A stretch of DNA of 64,000 bases, taken from contig NZ_SRHZ01000038.1 in the NCBI RefSeq assembly GCF_004684085.1, forward strand, positions 62,001 through 126,000, given 5' to 3'. A model generated the notes under the pieces. The model made no database searches. It saw only the letters and a list, made by a program, of their open reading frames with translations, and was not told where the DNA came from. The DNA comes from Stenotrophomonas maltophilia. Lineage in GTDB: Bacteria; Pseudomonadota; Gammaproteobacteria; Xanthomonadales; Xanthomonadaceae. Positions 54,769 to 64,000 of this stretch are shown in pieces. Both the position numbers and the translations under genes were made by a program. Position 1 is the first letter of the stretch; the number at the start of each line of letters is the position of its first letter.

Positions 54769-55275
54769 ATGCTTCCCATGCACGGCTACCAAGGCTTCCG
54801 CACCGCCCCCGTTCCCACTGGCTGGGTCCAGCTGGGTGACAACTGGGTGCTGTGGTGGAGCGGTCGGCAGATCGCCCAGGTTTCGCCAGCCAAGGATCGT
54901 GGGGTGCGTGTGCACCTCGATGCCCGGAAGATGTGGCAGACCAAGGACGAATGGGAAGCCAGTCTCGCCCAGGGCAAGCGCTATGCCGAGCGCTGGTGCG
55001 CGGTCAGGCTCTACCCAGAGCTGCGCCTTCGCGCCGCCGTGGCCCGGCTGTTGGGCACCAAGCCGGCCGAACCGCTCGAACCGCTGCCCGGCCTGCCACC
55101 GACCCGCGAGCAGCAGCAACAAGCCCGGCGCCTGGCTGAGGCCACGGCTACCGCTACGGCGCGGGTCAAGGAAGCACTGGAGCCGGCCAAGCCGCCGGCG
55201 ACCAAGCCCCGCCCGAAGGACGCCCGCAAGGCTTGGATGAGGGCGGGGCTGCAGCAGCTACGGCGCGGGGTTTGA
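54769..55275 (+). CDS. Last prophage gene, unknown function
   Basis: A 168-residue protein with a globular N-terminus (FRTAPVPTGWVQLGDNWVLW; WSGRQIAQVSPAKDRGVRVH; LDARKMWQTKDEWEASLAQG) and an Ala/Pro/Lys-rich tail. It is divergent from the ParA-like gene and ends 64 bases before attR, a usual place for lysogen-expressed accessory genes. The start at 54769 is uncertain because the frame is open upstream to 54646. Confidence 0.55.
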   Translation: MLPMHGYQGFRTAPVPTGWVQLGDNWVLWWSGRQIAQVSPAKDRGVRVHLDARKMWQTKDEWEASLAQGKRYAERWCAVRLYPELRLRAAVARLLGTKPAEPLEPLPGLPPTREQQQQARRLAEATATATARVKEALEPAKPPATKPRPKDARKAWMRAGLQQLRRGV

Positions 55276-55339
55276 GCTAAAATGGACCCATGCCGGTCCC
55301 ATCTACGTCGTAAGTACTTGATTAAACGATCAGCGGAAG

Positions 55340-55389
55340 CCCCCTCCTAAGGGGAAGGTCGCCCGTTCGAATCGGGCCGGGGTCACCAT
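55340..55389 (+). repeat. attR core, 50-bp direct repeat
   Basis: Identical to the 3' part of tRNA-Arg at 12506-12555. It is not a functional tRNA because the 5' half is missing. Host sequence resumes at 55390. Confidence 0.95.
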
Positions 55390-55424
55390 CCGCAGCCGTC
55401 GCATGGAATCCGCTCGCTGGGGAC

Positions 55425-56315
55425 CTACAGCAACCCCAGCCCGCCCAGCACCGCCGACACCTCCTCGCGCTCATCGCCCCGCAGCCCCTGCAACGGCAGT
55501 GGCAGGCAGTCCTCGCCGCACAGTCCCAGCAGCGCTGCCGCACTGGCTACGACGCGAATCCCACCAAACCGGTCATACAGCGCCCATAGCGGTGCCAGTC
55601 GTGCCGAGAGGGCAATGGCACCCTCTTCATCGCCACTACCCACGGCCCGCATGATCTGCAGCGCAACCTCAGGGAACAGTCCGGCAGTTACCGAATACCA
55701 GCCATCGCACCCCGCCAGCAGTCCACGTACTGCCGATGCGTCACCACTGACGCCCAGCGTCACATGCGCAGGAACGCACGCACGGAGTGCAGCAACGCGC
55801 GTGGCCGCCTCCGCCGTGTCATCGGCCAGGCGCGGAATCTTGATCGAGGCGATGTTGGGCAGCGCGGCGATCCGGCCATGCAGTGCATCGGTGAAGCGGA
55901 AGTGCGTGGTGCCCGGATTGTCGTAAACGCAGATGGGTATGCGTACCGCCGCGCATACCGTTTCGAACAGCGCTTGCACCTCAGGGTCCTTCAGGGGCTG
56001 ATAGGACACGGGAGCGAGCAGCAGGCCTGCAGCACCCGCATCCTCGGCATCCAGCGCCAGTTCCAGTACATCGCGGGTACGCAATGCACCGATGCCGGCG
56101 ATCACGGGTACGCCTCCGGCGTGGGCGAGAGCTTCGCGCACCACGCGCTTGCGCTCGGGCTTCTCCAGATAGGCGTAGCTGCCGGTGGAGCCCAGGACGC
56201 CCATCGAGTCAACGCCGGAACCCGCCAGGCGCTCGACCAATCCGGCAAACGATCGAAGGTCGATGCCCGATTCTGTGAGGGGCGTAAGCGGGAACGCGCT
56301 GAGGCCTTGGAACAT
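55425..56315 (-). CDS. DapA-family (dihydrodipicolinate synthase-like) lyase
   Basis: A 296-residue class I aldolase-like TIM barrel. It has the GLSAFPLTPLTESGIDLRSF start, the GSTGSYAYLEKPER loop, the active-site Tyr in ICVYDNPGTTH and Schiff-base Lys in NIASIKIPRLADD. The true substrate is likely a sugar acid or pyruvate-aldol compound, since many DapA paralogues are not lysine enzymes. An ATG two codons upstream (56321) is also possible. Upstream palindromes at 56379 and 56397 may be operators. Confidence 0.85.
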   Translation of the reverse strand: MFQGLSAFPLTPLTESGIDLRSFAGLVERLAGSGVDSMGVLGSTGSYAYLEKPERKRVVREALAHAGGVPVIAGIGALRTRDVLELALDAEDAGAAGLLLAPVSYQPLKDPEVQALFETVCAAVRIPICVYDNPGTTHFRFTDALHGRIAALPNIASIKIPRLADDTAEAATRVAALRACVPAHVTLGVSGDASAVRGLLAGCDGWYSVTAGLFPEVALQIMRAVGSGDEEGAIALSARLAPLWALYDRFGGIRVVASAAALLGLCGEDCLPLPLQGLRGDEREEVSAVLGGLGLL

Positions 56316-56378
56316 GGTCATCTCGAGAGGTGGGTACGTGGGCATCCGGCGCGGCGGCTGGACGCCAGGAATTGTTTA

Positions 56379-56425
56379 TTGTCCTATGACAAATATCAAG
56401 TGCCGCCGTGCAGCGTGAGCACTTG
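56379..56425. promoter_or_regulatory. Two inverted repeats in the divergent dapA-like/GNAT gap
   Basis: TTGTC-CTAT-GACAA at 56379-56392 resembles a GntR-type operator, and CAAGTGC-(15 nt)-GCACTTG lies at 56397-56425. Both are between the divergent lyase and acetyltransferase genes. The regulator is not in the window as far as can be told. Confidence 0.4.
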
Positions 56426-56450
56426 GCACGAATGACGCACCATCAACGCC

Positions 56451-56915
56451 ATGAACCTGCAACTTCGCCCCGTCCAGCCTTCGCACTACGCCACCGTCGC
56501 CAGCTGGCCCGAATCAACCGAGGCCACCCAGCGTTGGGCGGGCCCTGGCGTGCCGTTTCCACTCCCGCCTGAACGGTTCGCTCAGGTGCTCGAACTTGCG
56601 AAGCGCCCCGGGTGGGTGCTGCTGGATGGGCAGGGCCAGTGCCTGGGCTTTGGCCAGTACTGGATGACCGCCGCCGGCACCGCGCACCTGGGCCGCATCA
56701 TTGTTTCCCCGTTGGCACGCGGGCGCGGCCTTGGCCGGCTGCTCATGCAGGCCTTGAGTGCACAGGCGCTGCGCGAAGACGGTACCCAACAGCTCACCCT
56801 GCGCGTCTATCGTGACAACACGGCCGCCGTGGCCCTGTACCGCGATCTTGGTTTCCAGCAGGTCGATGCCTCTTCGACGCCAGAACTTCTGTTCATGCGG
56901 CGCACGTCGGGCTGA
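56451..56915 (+). CDS. GNAT acetyltransferase
   Basis: A 154-residue GNAT enzyme. The CoA-binding motif is IIVSPLARGRGLGRLLMQAL (R-x-x-G-x-G type), followed by TLRVYRDNTAAVALYRDLGF, both typical. Substrate unknown. It is divergent from the DapA-like gene and converges on another GNAT gene. Confidence 0.88.
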   Translation: MNLQLRPVQPSHYATVASWPESTEATQRWAGPGVPFPLPPERFAQVLELAKRPGWVLLDGQGQCLGFGQYWMTAAGTAHLGRIIVSPLARGRGLGRLLMQALSAQALREDGTQQLTLRVYRDNTAAVALYRDLGFQQVDASSTPELLFMRRTSG

Positions 56916-56922
56916 ATTTTGT

Positions 56923-57480
56923 TCAGGCCGGTGTGGCGGCCTGCAGGGCACACCATTGCTCGCGGGTGATGCGGCTGATGTGCTCGGTGCGGTAGTCGCC
57001 GAGGAAGCTGTTGAACTTGCTCACCTCGGTATGGTGATGCTGGAACCCACACTTGCTCTGCGCGGTGAGTGATTGCAGGTTGTCGGCGAAGTAGCCGCAC
57101 CACAGCGCTTCCAGCTCCAGCTGCATGAACGCATGCCGCATCACTTCGCGCACTGCTTCGGGGACCAGGCCCCGGCCCCAATACGGTACGCCGATCCAGT
57201 AGGCGATCTCGCCTTCGCGGTCGCTGATCTCGAAGTTGCTGTGTGCACCGATCAGGATGCCGACACAGCCGATGGCGCGGTCGTCTTCGCGGTTCTGCAG
57301 TGCGTAGACCTCCGGCTGGTTGAAAACGGTGCGGATGATTTCGGTACTTTCCTCGACGCTGGTGTGCGCCGGCCAACCGGCGATCGGCCCCACCCGCGGG
57401 TCGCGGGCGTACTCGTATAGATCTGCGGCGTCGGTGTCGTGCCAGGGGCGCAGGATCAAGCGTTCGGTGTGCAGCTGCAT
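56923..57480 (-). CDS. GNAT acetyltransferase, RimJ/RimL type
   Basis: A 185-residue GNAT of the RimJ/RimL branch: LHTERLILRPWHDTDAADLY at the start, then AYWIGVPYWGRGLVPEAVRE with the CoA loop, and SLTAQSKCGFQHHHTEVSKF. It could acetylate protein N-termini or small molecules. The ATG at 57480 is preceded by GGAA. Confidence 0.85.
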   Translation of the reverse strand: MQLHTERLILRPWHDTDAADLYEYARDPRVGPIAGWPAHTSVEESTEIIRTVFNQPEVYALQNREDDRAIGCVGILIGAHSNFEISDREGEIAYWIGVPYWGRGLVPEAVREVMRHAFMQLELEALWCGYFADNLQSLTAQSKCGFQHHHTEVSKFNSFLGDYRTEHISRITREQWCALQAATPA

Positions 57481-57626
57481 GTCGATTCCAAGGAGACAAA
57501 GAGAACGCACAGGCTAGGTCGCAGGGCACGGCTGGCACAGAACTGGACCTTGATGGTTTCGGTACTTTTCACAACTGATGGTCGAGCCCGGGTATGCTGG
57601 GGCCCGGAATACAGCCGGATCGGCCC

Positions 57627-58520
57627 ATGGATCGCGTACCCCAGCTTCTGGATCAGGACGAATCCCTGCGGCTGGAGGTCAGCACGCTGGCCGAAGGGCA
57701 GGGTGTTCCGCTGTCGTTCGGGCACGCCTACCTGGCGGTGCTGGTATGCGTGTCCGGTCGCGCGCGCTTTGCCCTGAACTTCCGCGAGGTGGCGGTGCAG
57801 CGGCATGACGTGCTGGTGCTGGCAGAGGACACGCTGGCGCTGCTGCGGCAGCGCTCACGCGGGTTCGCCGTGGTCGTCTGCCTGATGCCGAAGGTGCTGG
57901 CATCGGAAGTGGCCTATGTGCTGCCAAATGCATTGTTCCAGTTCCTGCACGAGCAGCCGCATTGCGTGGTGTCACCCCTGGACGTGCCGCTGCTGCAGGG
58001 CTGGTTGCAACAGTTGATGGATGCACAGCACAACGGCGGGCGCTATCGACATGTGATGCTGCGCAGCCTGCTGCAGACCTTTTTCCTGAAGATGGCTACG
58101 TTGCTGCCGAAACAGAAGCGCGCGCCCGCGCAGGTCGGCCGGCGCGAGCGGCTGGCCTGGAACTTCTGGGAGCTGGTGGGCCAGCGCAGCACGCGCCAGC
58201 GCGACGTGCAGTCCTATGCGGAAGCGCTGTGCATCACCCCGTTCTATCTTTCGCAGCTGACCCGCGAATGTTTCGATGAAACCCCGAAGGCACTGATCGA
58301 TCGCCAGGTGGTGCTTGAGATCAAGGCGCTGCTGACATATAGCGAGTTGCCGATTGGACGCATTGCCGAGCGTCTGCAGTTCGAGGATGCGTCGTACCTG
58401 TGCCGTTACTTCCGGCGGCATACCGGTCAATCGCTGACCGGCTACCGTCGTGCGGGGCAGGGAGGCACTAGTGCGATACGAACAGCGGGGCCGGCACTTC
58501 GGCCAGCAGGTCCTCGGTGA
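57627..58520 (+). CDS. AraC-family transcriptional regulator
   Basis: A 297-residue regulator. The N-terminal cupin-like sensor (LAVLVCVSGRARFALNFREV) is followed by the C-terminal double HTH with QSYAEALCITPFYLSQLTRE and RIAERLQFEDASYLCRYFRR and HTGQSLTGYRR. After that consensus there is an extra Gly/Ala/Pro-rich tail, and the gene overlaps the converging UspA gene by 53 bases. Effector unknown; targets may include neighbours. Confidence 0.87.
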   Translation: MDRVPQLLDQDESLRLEVSTLAEGQGVPLSFGHAYLAVLVCVSGRARFALNFREVAVQRHDVLVLAEDTLALLRQRSRGFAVVVCLMPKVLASEVAYVLPNALFQFLHEQPHCVVSPLDVPLLQGWLQQLMDAQHNGGRYRHVMLRSLLQTFFLKMATLLPKQKRAPAQVGRRERLAWNFWELVGQRSTRQRDVQSYAEALCITPFYLSQLTRECFDETPKALIDRQVVLEIKALLTYSELPIGRIAERLQFEDASYLCRYFRRHTGQSLTGYRRAGQGGTSAIRTAGPALRPAGPR

Positions 58521-59298
58521 CCCCGCCGAGGACGCGTTCTACCACCCTGCTGCGGCTGTAGGGGCCCAGCACCAGCAGGTCGGCCTCGGCATCAAGCACA
58601 TGCTGGCGGATGGTTGCGGCGATGCCGCCCTGGCTCGAACTGATCGCCTGTATTTCCACGTCGACGCCGTGCCGGGCCAGATGCTGGGCCATGTCGGTCC
58701 CGGGCGAGCCTTCGGTCTTGGGTGTGTCGACCATCAGCAGGTGCACGGCCTGCGCGCGGGCGAGCAGCGGCAGTGCATCCGCGACCGCCCGTCGCGCCTG
58801 TTTGCTGGCGTTCCAGGCCACCACGATGCGTCGGCCGACCTGTTCGCCGCGCCAGTGTGGCGGAACCAGCAGCATCGGCACGCCGGTCTGACGCAGCGTA
58901 CCCAGTGGGTGCCAGCCGCTGGGCGCGCCGGGCGTGTGCGGGTAGCCGGCGATGATCAGATCGCAGTAGAGCGATTGCAGGGCCAGGTCGGCGCCACCCA
59001 GATAGTCCGAGACGATCCGAAGTTCGGTGCTGATCCGCAGCGGTTCGGACAGCACGCGCAGGTTCTGCATCAACTGCGCGGTACAGGCGGCGTCGGCTCG
59101 CGCTTCATGGTCGAGCGCGGCGGCAATGCCGGCGCCACGGGCGAAACCACTGGCGATGTCAGTGGGGTGCTGGGCGGTGGAGACCGCGACCAGGTGCGCC
59201 TGCTGTGCCTGCGCCAGGTGAGAGGCGATTTTCAGTACGCGCTGCCCGGTGTCGCTGGCATCGAACAGTACGGCGATATCGCGTAGCGGATGCAGCAT
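58468..59298 (-). CDS. Universal stress protein (UspA family, tandem domains)
   Basis: A 276-residue protein with two Usp-like halves. The second half shows the ATP-binding pattern (VVAWNASKQARRAVADALPL; ADLLVLGPYSRSRVVERVLG, then GVTEDLLAEVPAPLFVSH), the first is more diverged (IAVLFDASDTGQRVLKIASH). A strong ribosome site, AAGGAGAAAGG, precedes the ATG. It is divergent from the TetR gene. Confidence 0.85.
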   Translation of the reverse strand: MLHPLRDIAVLFDASDTGQRVLKIASHLAQAQQAHLVAVSTAQHPTDIASGFARGAGIAAALDHEARADAACTAQLMQNLRVLSEPLRISTELRIVSDYLGGADLALQSLYCDLIIAGYPHTPGAPSGWHPLGTLRQTGVPMLLVPPHWRGEQVGRRIVVAWNASKQARRAVADALPLLARAQAVHLLMVDTPKTEGSPGTDMAQHLARHGVDVEIQAISSSQGGIAATIRQHVLDAEADLLVLGPYSRSRVVERVLGGVTEDLLAEVPAPLFVSH

Positions 59299-59393
59299 GG
59301 CCTTTCTCCTTCGATGCCTGTGGCGCGTTCCCTGCAATGCACCGACCCGGGTGCACCGGACGCACCTCCCTTGTAGCGCATTCGTGTTTCGAG

Positions 59394-59431
59394 TGAATCA
59401 TTTTTGATTCAGTCTATTAATTAATGATTCA
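59394..59431. promoter_or_regulatory. TGATTCA repeats in the uspA-tetR divergent region
   Basis: TGAATCA-TTTT-TGATTCA (59394-59411) is a palindrome, and a third TGATTCA follows at 59425, exactly 20 bp after the second. The region is AT-rich. It likely binds the adjacent TetR-type regulator. Confidence 0.55.
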
Positions 59432-59466
59432 TGCTAGCGTGAGTGCATCCCGAATCAGGCTTTTCC

Positions 59467-60033
59467 ATGCGACCTGCCGCAGCACGCACCCGCCGCGATC
59501 TGCACCACGCTCTGGCGGCTACCCTGGTCAGCCATCCGCGTTGCACGCTCAGTGAGTTGGCGCGGGGAGCGGGCATCAGTCGCGCGACCCTGTACCGGTT
59601 CGCGCCGAACCGTGAGGCGATCGATGAAGCCCTGTTCGCTGCCGGTTTCGAACGCCTGGAAGCGGCGGCGGTGTGGTTCGACGACGGGAGCGACGCTCGG
59701 CACGTGCTGGAGCAGGTCACCGTGACACTGCTGGCGGACTGGGAGCTGGTGACGCTGCTGTTCGCGCGGATGATGGAAGAGCAGCAGCGGCAAGGGGATC
59801 TGCATCTGCTGCCTGAGCGCTGGGCGCCGATCGGCGAGCGTTTCGAGGCGTTTTTCCTGCGAGGACAGAAAGCCGGCGTGTTCAACGTCGAGTTCAGTGC
59901 GGTGTGGTTGGCCGATTTCTACTGGACCTGCTTCTACGGCATCACCTGGTCGCTCGCGCGCGGTCGGCTGGCGCCGGCGATGGCCTCATCCACCCTGCTG
60001 GCCTCGTTCCAGCACGGCGCAATGATGGGGTGA
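59467..60033 (+). CDS. TetR-family transcriptional regulator
   Basis: A 188-residue regulator. The N-terminal HTH is CTLSELARGAGISRATLYRF APNREAIDEAL, a standard TetR pattern; the C-terminal ligand domain is helical. It is divergent from the uspA gene and probably controls it and itself through the TGATTCA repeats. The ATG at 59467 is chosen; a GTG at 59443 is possible. Confidence 0.85.
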   Translation: MRPAAARTRRDLHHALAATLVSHPRCTLSELARGAGISRATLYRFAPNREAIDEALFAAGFERLEAAAVWFDDGSDARHVLEQVTVTLLADWELVTLLFARMMEEQQRQGDLHLLPERWAPIGERFEAFFLRGQKAGVFNVEFSAVWLADFYWTCFYGITWSLARGRLAPAMASSTLLASFQHGAMMG

Positions 60034-60064
60034 GCCTGCTGGCGGACCCCTTGCTGCAACTGCC

Positions 60065-60424
60065 TCAAGCCTGCTTCAACAGCTCTACCAGTTGGCGCAG
60101 GCGATAGGGCTTGGGCAGGAACTCCACCTGTTCCGGCAGCGGCGGCAGCTGCGAGCGGGCATAGCCGGATGACAGGATCATCCGCGCCTGCGGTTGATCG
60201 CGCGCGACGTGTTCGCTGAGTTCAATGCCGGACATGCCGTTGGGCATGCTGATATCGCTGAACACCACGTCGAAGCGCGCTTCACCCTTCAACAGCGCGG
60301 CCGCTTCGTGTGCATCCGCAGTCGTCGCCACGTCGATGCCGAAATCGCGCAGGGCCAGGCCGATCATTTCGCGAAGATCAGTCTGGTCCTCCACCATCAA
60401 TACGCGGATCGGGTCATCGGTCAT
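60065..60424 (-). CDS. Stand-alone response regulator receiver
   Basis: A 119-residue receiver domain: VLMVEDQTDLREMIGLALR with the acidic pair, FDVVFSDISMPNGMSGIEL with the phosphorylated Asp, SSGYARSQ and the FLPKPYRLRQL with conserved Lys. There is no output domain, so it may act as a phosphate shuttle or sink for the adjacent kinase, with which it overlaps by 11 bases. GGAGG is upstream. Confidence 0.9.
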   Translation of the reverse strand: MTDDPIRVLMVEDQTDLREMIGLALRDFGIDVATTADAHEAAALLKGEARFDVVFSDISMPNGMSGIELSEHVARDQPQARMILSSGYARSQLPPLPEQVEFLPKPYRLRQLVELLKQA

Positions 60425-61577
60425 GGGCAGGTTCCTCCGTTGCGGGGAGCAGCAGGCTGACCGTGGTGCCGACACCGGGCGTGGTGGACACGTCGACGAA
60501 GCCGCCGCTCTGGGTAGTGAATCCGAACACCTGGCTCAGGCCCAGCCCGCTGCCCTTGCCGATGTCCTTGGTAGTGAAGAATGGCTCGGTGGCCCGTTCG
60601 GCGATGTCCGCCGCCATGCCGTGGCCCTCGTCGCAGACGCTGAGGGTGACGTAGCCACGTTGCATCGTGGTGTCCGCGTCTGGATCGAGGCGATGCTCCA
60701 GCGCGGTGCCGACCAGGATGCGGCCGCCTTCAAGGGTAGCATCCGCAGCATTGGCGACCAGGTTGGCCAGTGCGGTCTGCAACTGCATTGCATCGGTGCT
60801 CACCGGTGGCAGATCCGGCGTGAAGCAGACTTCGAGCGCAACCGAGGGGGGACAGGCACGCTGCAGGTCGGGCAGCCACTGCTGCACCAGTGCGTTGATG
60901 TCCACGGGTTCACGGATCAGGGTCTGGCCGGTGCTGAAGGCCAGCAGCTGGCGGGTCAGCAGGGCGCCGCGGTCGGTGGCCGACTGTGCGGCATCCAGCA
61001 GTTCGGCTGCGCGCGCGTCGTCACCACTCACCCGCAGCGACAGCAGGTCCAGCGCGTTGCCGATGGTGGTCAGCAGGTTGTTGAACTCGTGCGACAGCCC
61101 GCGGCTGAGGCGGCCAACGGTCTCGAACTGTTGGGTATTGCGAAGTGCACGCTGGGCATCACGCAGCAGCCGCTGCGCCTGCCACTGCTCGGTGATGTCG
61201 CGGGTGATCTTGACGAAGCCGAGGAGTTCGCCGGCATCTACGACCGGCTCGATGACCACGCTGGCACGGAAAGAGGATCCATCGCGGCGCACCCGCCAGC
61301 CTTCACTGGAAACATGGCCCTGTTGCGCTGCGAGGCGGAGCAGGCGCAGGGGTTCACCGGCGTCGCGATCGGCGGCCAGATAGAAACGGTCAAAGTGCGT
61401 CCCGACCACTTCGTCGGCTGAATAGCCCTTGATGCGCTCTGCGCCCGGGTTCCAGCTGCAGACGATGCCAGCGGGATCAAGCAGATACAGCGCATGGTCG
61501 CGCACACTGTCGATCAGCAGTCGCAGTTGGCGGGAAGGGTCCGTCAGCACGGACGTCGTAGAAGCAGCTGCGTCCAC
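60414..61577 (-). CDS. PAS-domain histidine kinase
   Basis: A 387-residue soluble kinase without membrane helices. The PAS domain (RDHALYLLDPAGIVCSWNPG, AERIKGYSADEVVGTHFDRF) precedes the HisKA-like helix with His in LSHEFNNLLTTIGNAL and the ATPase domain (ALANLVANAADATLEGGRIL; GKGSGLGLSQVFGFTTQSGG). The start is a GTG with poor signal; another start may be used. It forms a pair with the receiver protein. Confidence 0.87.
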   Translation of the reverse strand: MDAAASTTSVLTDPSRQLRLLIDSVRDHALYLLDPAGIVCSWNPGAERIKGYSADEVVGTHFDRFYLAADRDAGEPLRLLRLAAQQGHVSSEGWRVRRDGSSFRASVVIEPVVDAGELLGFVKITRDITEQWQAQRLLRDAQRALRNTQQFETVGRLSRGLSHEFNNLLTTIGNALDLLSLRVSGDDARAAELLDAAQSATDRGALLTRQLLAFSTGQTLIREPVDINALVQQWLPDLQRACPPSVALEVCFTPDLPPVSTDAMQLQTALANLVANAADATLEGGRILVGTALEHRLDPDADTTMQRGYVTLSVCDEGHGMAADIAERATEPFFTTKDIGKGSGLGLSQVFGFTTQSGGFVDVSTTPGVGTTVSLLLPATEEPAHDR

Positions 61578-61728
61578 GTAGAAATGAGCATTACCCCTGA
61601 GAGGGACGTGAAGCTAGGCAGTGCAGTGTGAAGGATGCGTGCAGGCGCGGCGCGTGCCAATGGTCCTGTGCGGCTGAATACGACACGGAGTACCATCTCC
61701 CACCCTCTGCCTTCTGGAACTGACCTGC

Positions 61729-64000
<2,272 letters not shown>

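Noticed and set aside
55340-55388. tRNA-like 3' half at the right end of the prophage
   Set aside because: The 5' half is missing. It is the attR copy, not a second tRNA gene.

Overview
The window looks like chromosome of a GC-rich gammaproteobacterium of the Xanthomonadaceae, most likely Stenotrophomonas (inference from a GumD-like priming transferase, codon and base composition, and the style of the neighbouring genes; no 16S is present). It has three parts: a capsule/exopolysaccharide locus (1-12368), an apparently complete short-tailed (podovirus-like) prophage of about 42.9 kb inserted in a tRNA-Arg gene (12506-55389), and ordinary host genes on the right (55425-64000).

Capsule locus. 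On the minus strand lie a Wzx-type flippase (cut by the left edge), a glycosyltransferase and a GumD/WcaJ-like sugar-phosphate transferase. Divergent from them are a low-molecular-weight tyrosine phosphatase and the Wzc-type tyrosine kinase/co-polymerase. Facing these is a minus-strand group-4-capsule (gfc-like) operon: a small GfcA-like protein, the Wza/GfcE outer-membrane exporter, GfcB lipoprotein, GfcC and GfcD/YjbH, chained by 1-4 base overlaps. Both arms carry an intrinsic terminator inside the operon, just before wzc and just before wza, which suggests attenuation. A PAP2 phosphatase gene and tRNA-Arg(CCT) follow.

Prophage. The 3' end of the tRNA (50 bp) is repeated at the right end, giving attL 12506-12555 and attR 55340-55389. 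The left arm (minus strand, 20573 down to 12648) is one long tightly overlapped operon: small proteins, Erf annealase, YqaJ-type exonuclease, zinc-ribbon and tiny membrane proteins, a C5 DNA methyltransferase in which two other genes are nested in a second frame, an excisionase-like HTH protein and the integrase. The immunity region (20574-21892) has a repressor, a gene in the lambda rex position, a Cro-like protein, and two inverted, nearly identical operator/promoter blocks. The rightward operon carries a replication initiator, DnaB-like helicase, NinB, Ref nuclease and a RuvC-like resolvase. Then come packaging and head genes (terS, terL, portal, scaffold, coat), an anti-CBASS acb2-like gene between portal and scaffold, P22-like adaptor/stabiliser/ejection proteins, an endolysin, holin-like proteins, Rz/Rz1, a fibre and a tailspike.

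Accessory (moron) genes break the orientation at 21924-22451, 33393-33878, 45554-46452, 46702-47181 and 52576-53241. Four of these transcription units share leader motifs, and two share a strongly conserved structured leader. The right end has a ParA-like ATPase with six 19-bp-spaced repeats over its upstream region.

Right host part: a DapA-family lyase, two GNAT acetyltransferases, an AraC regulator, a UspA protein, a TetR regulator, a PAS histidine kinase with a stand-alone receiver, and a large hybrid histidine kinase running off the right edge.
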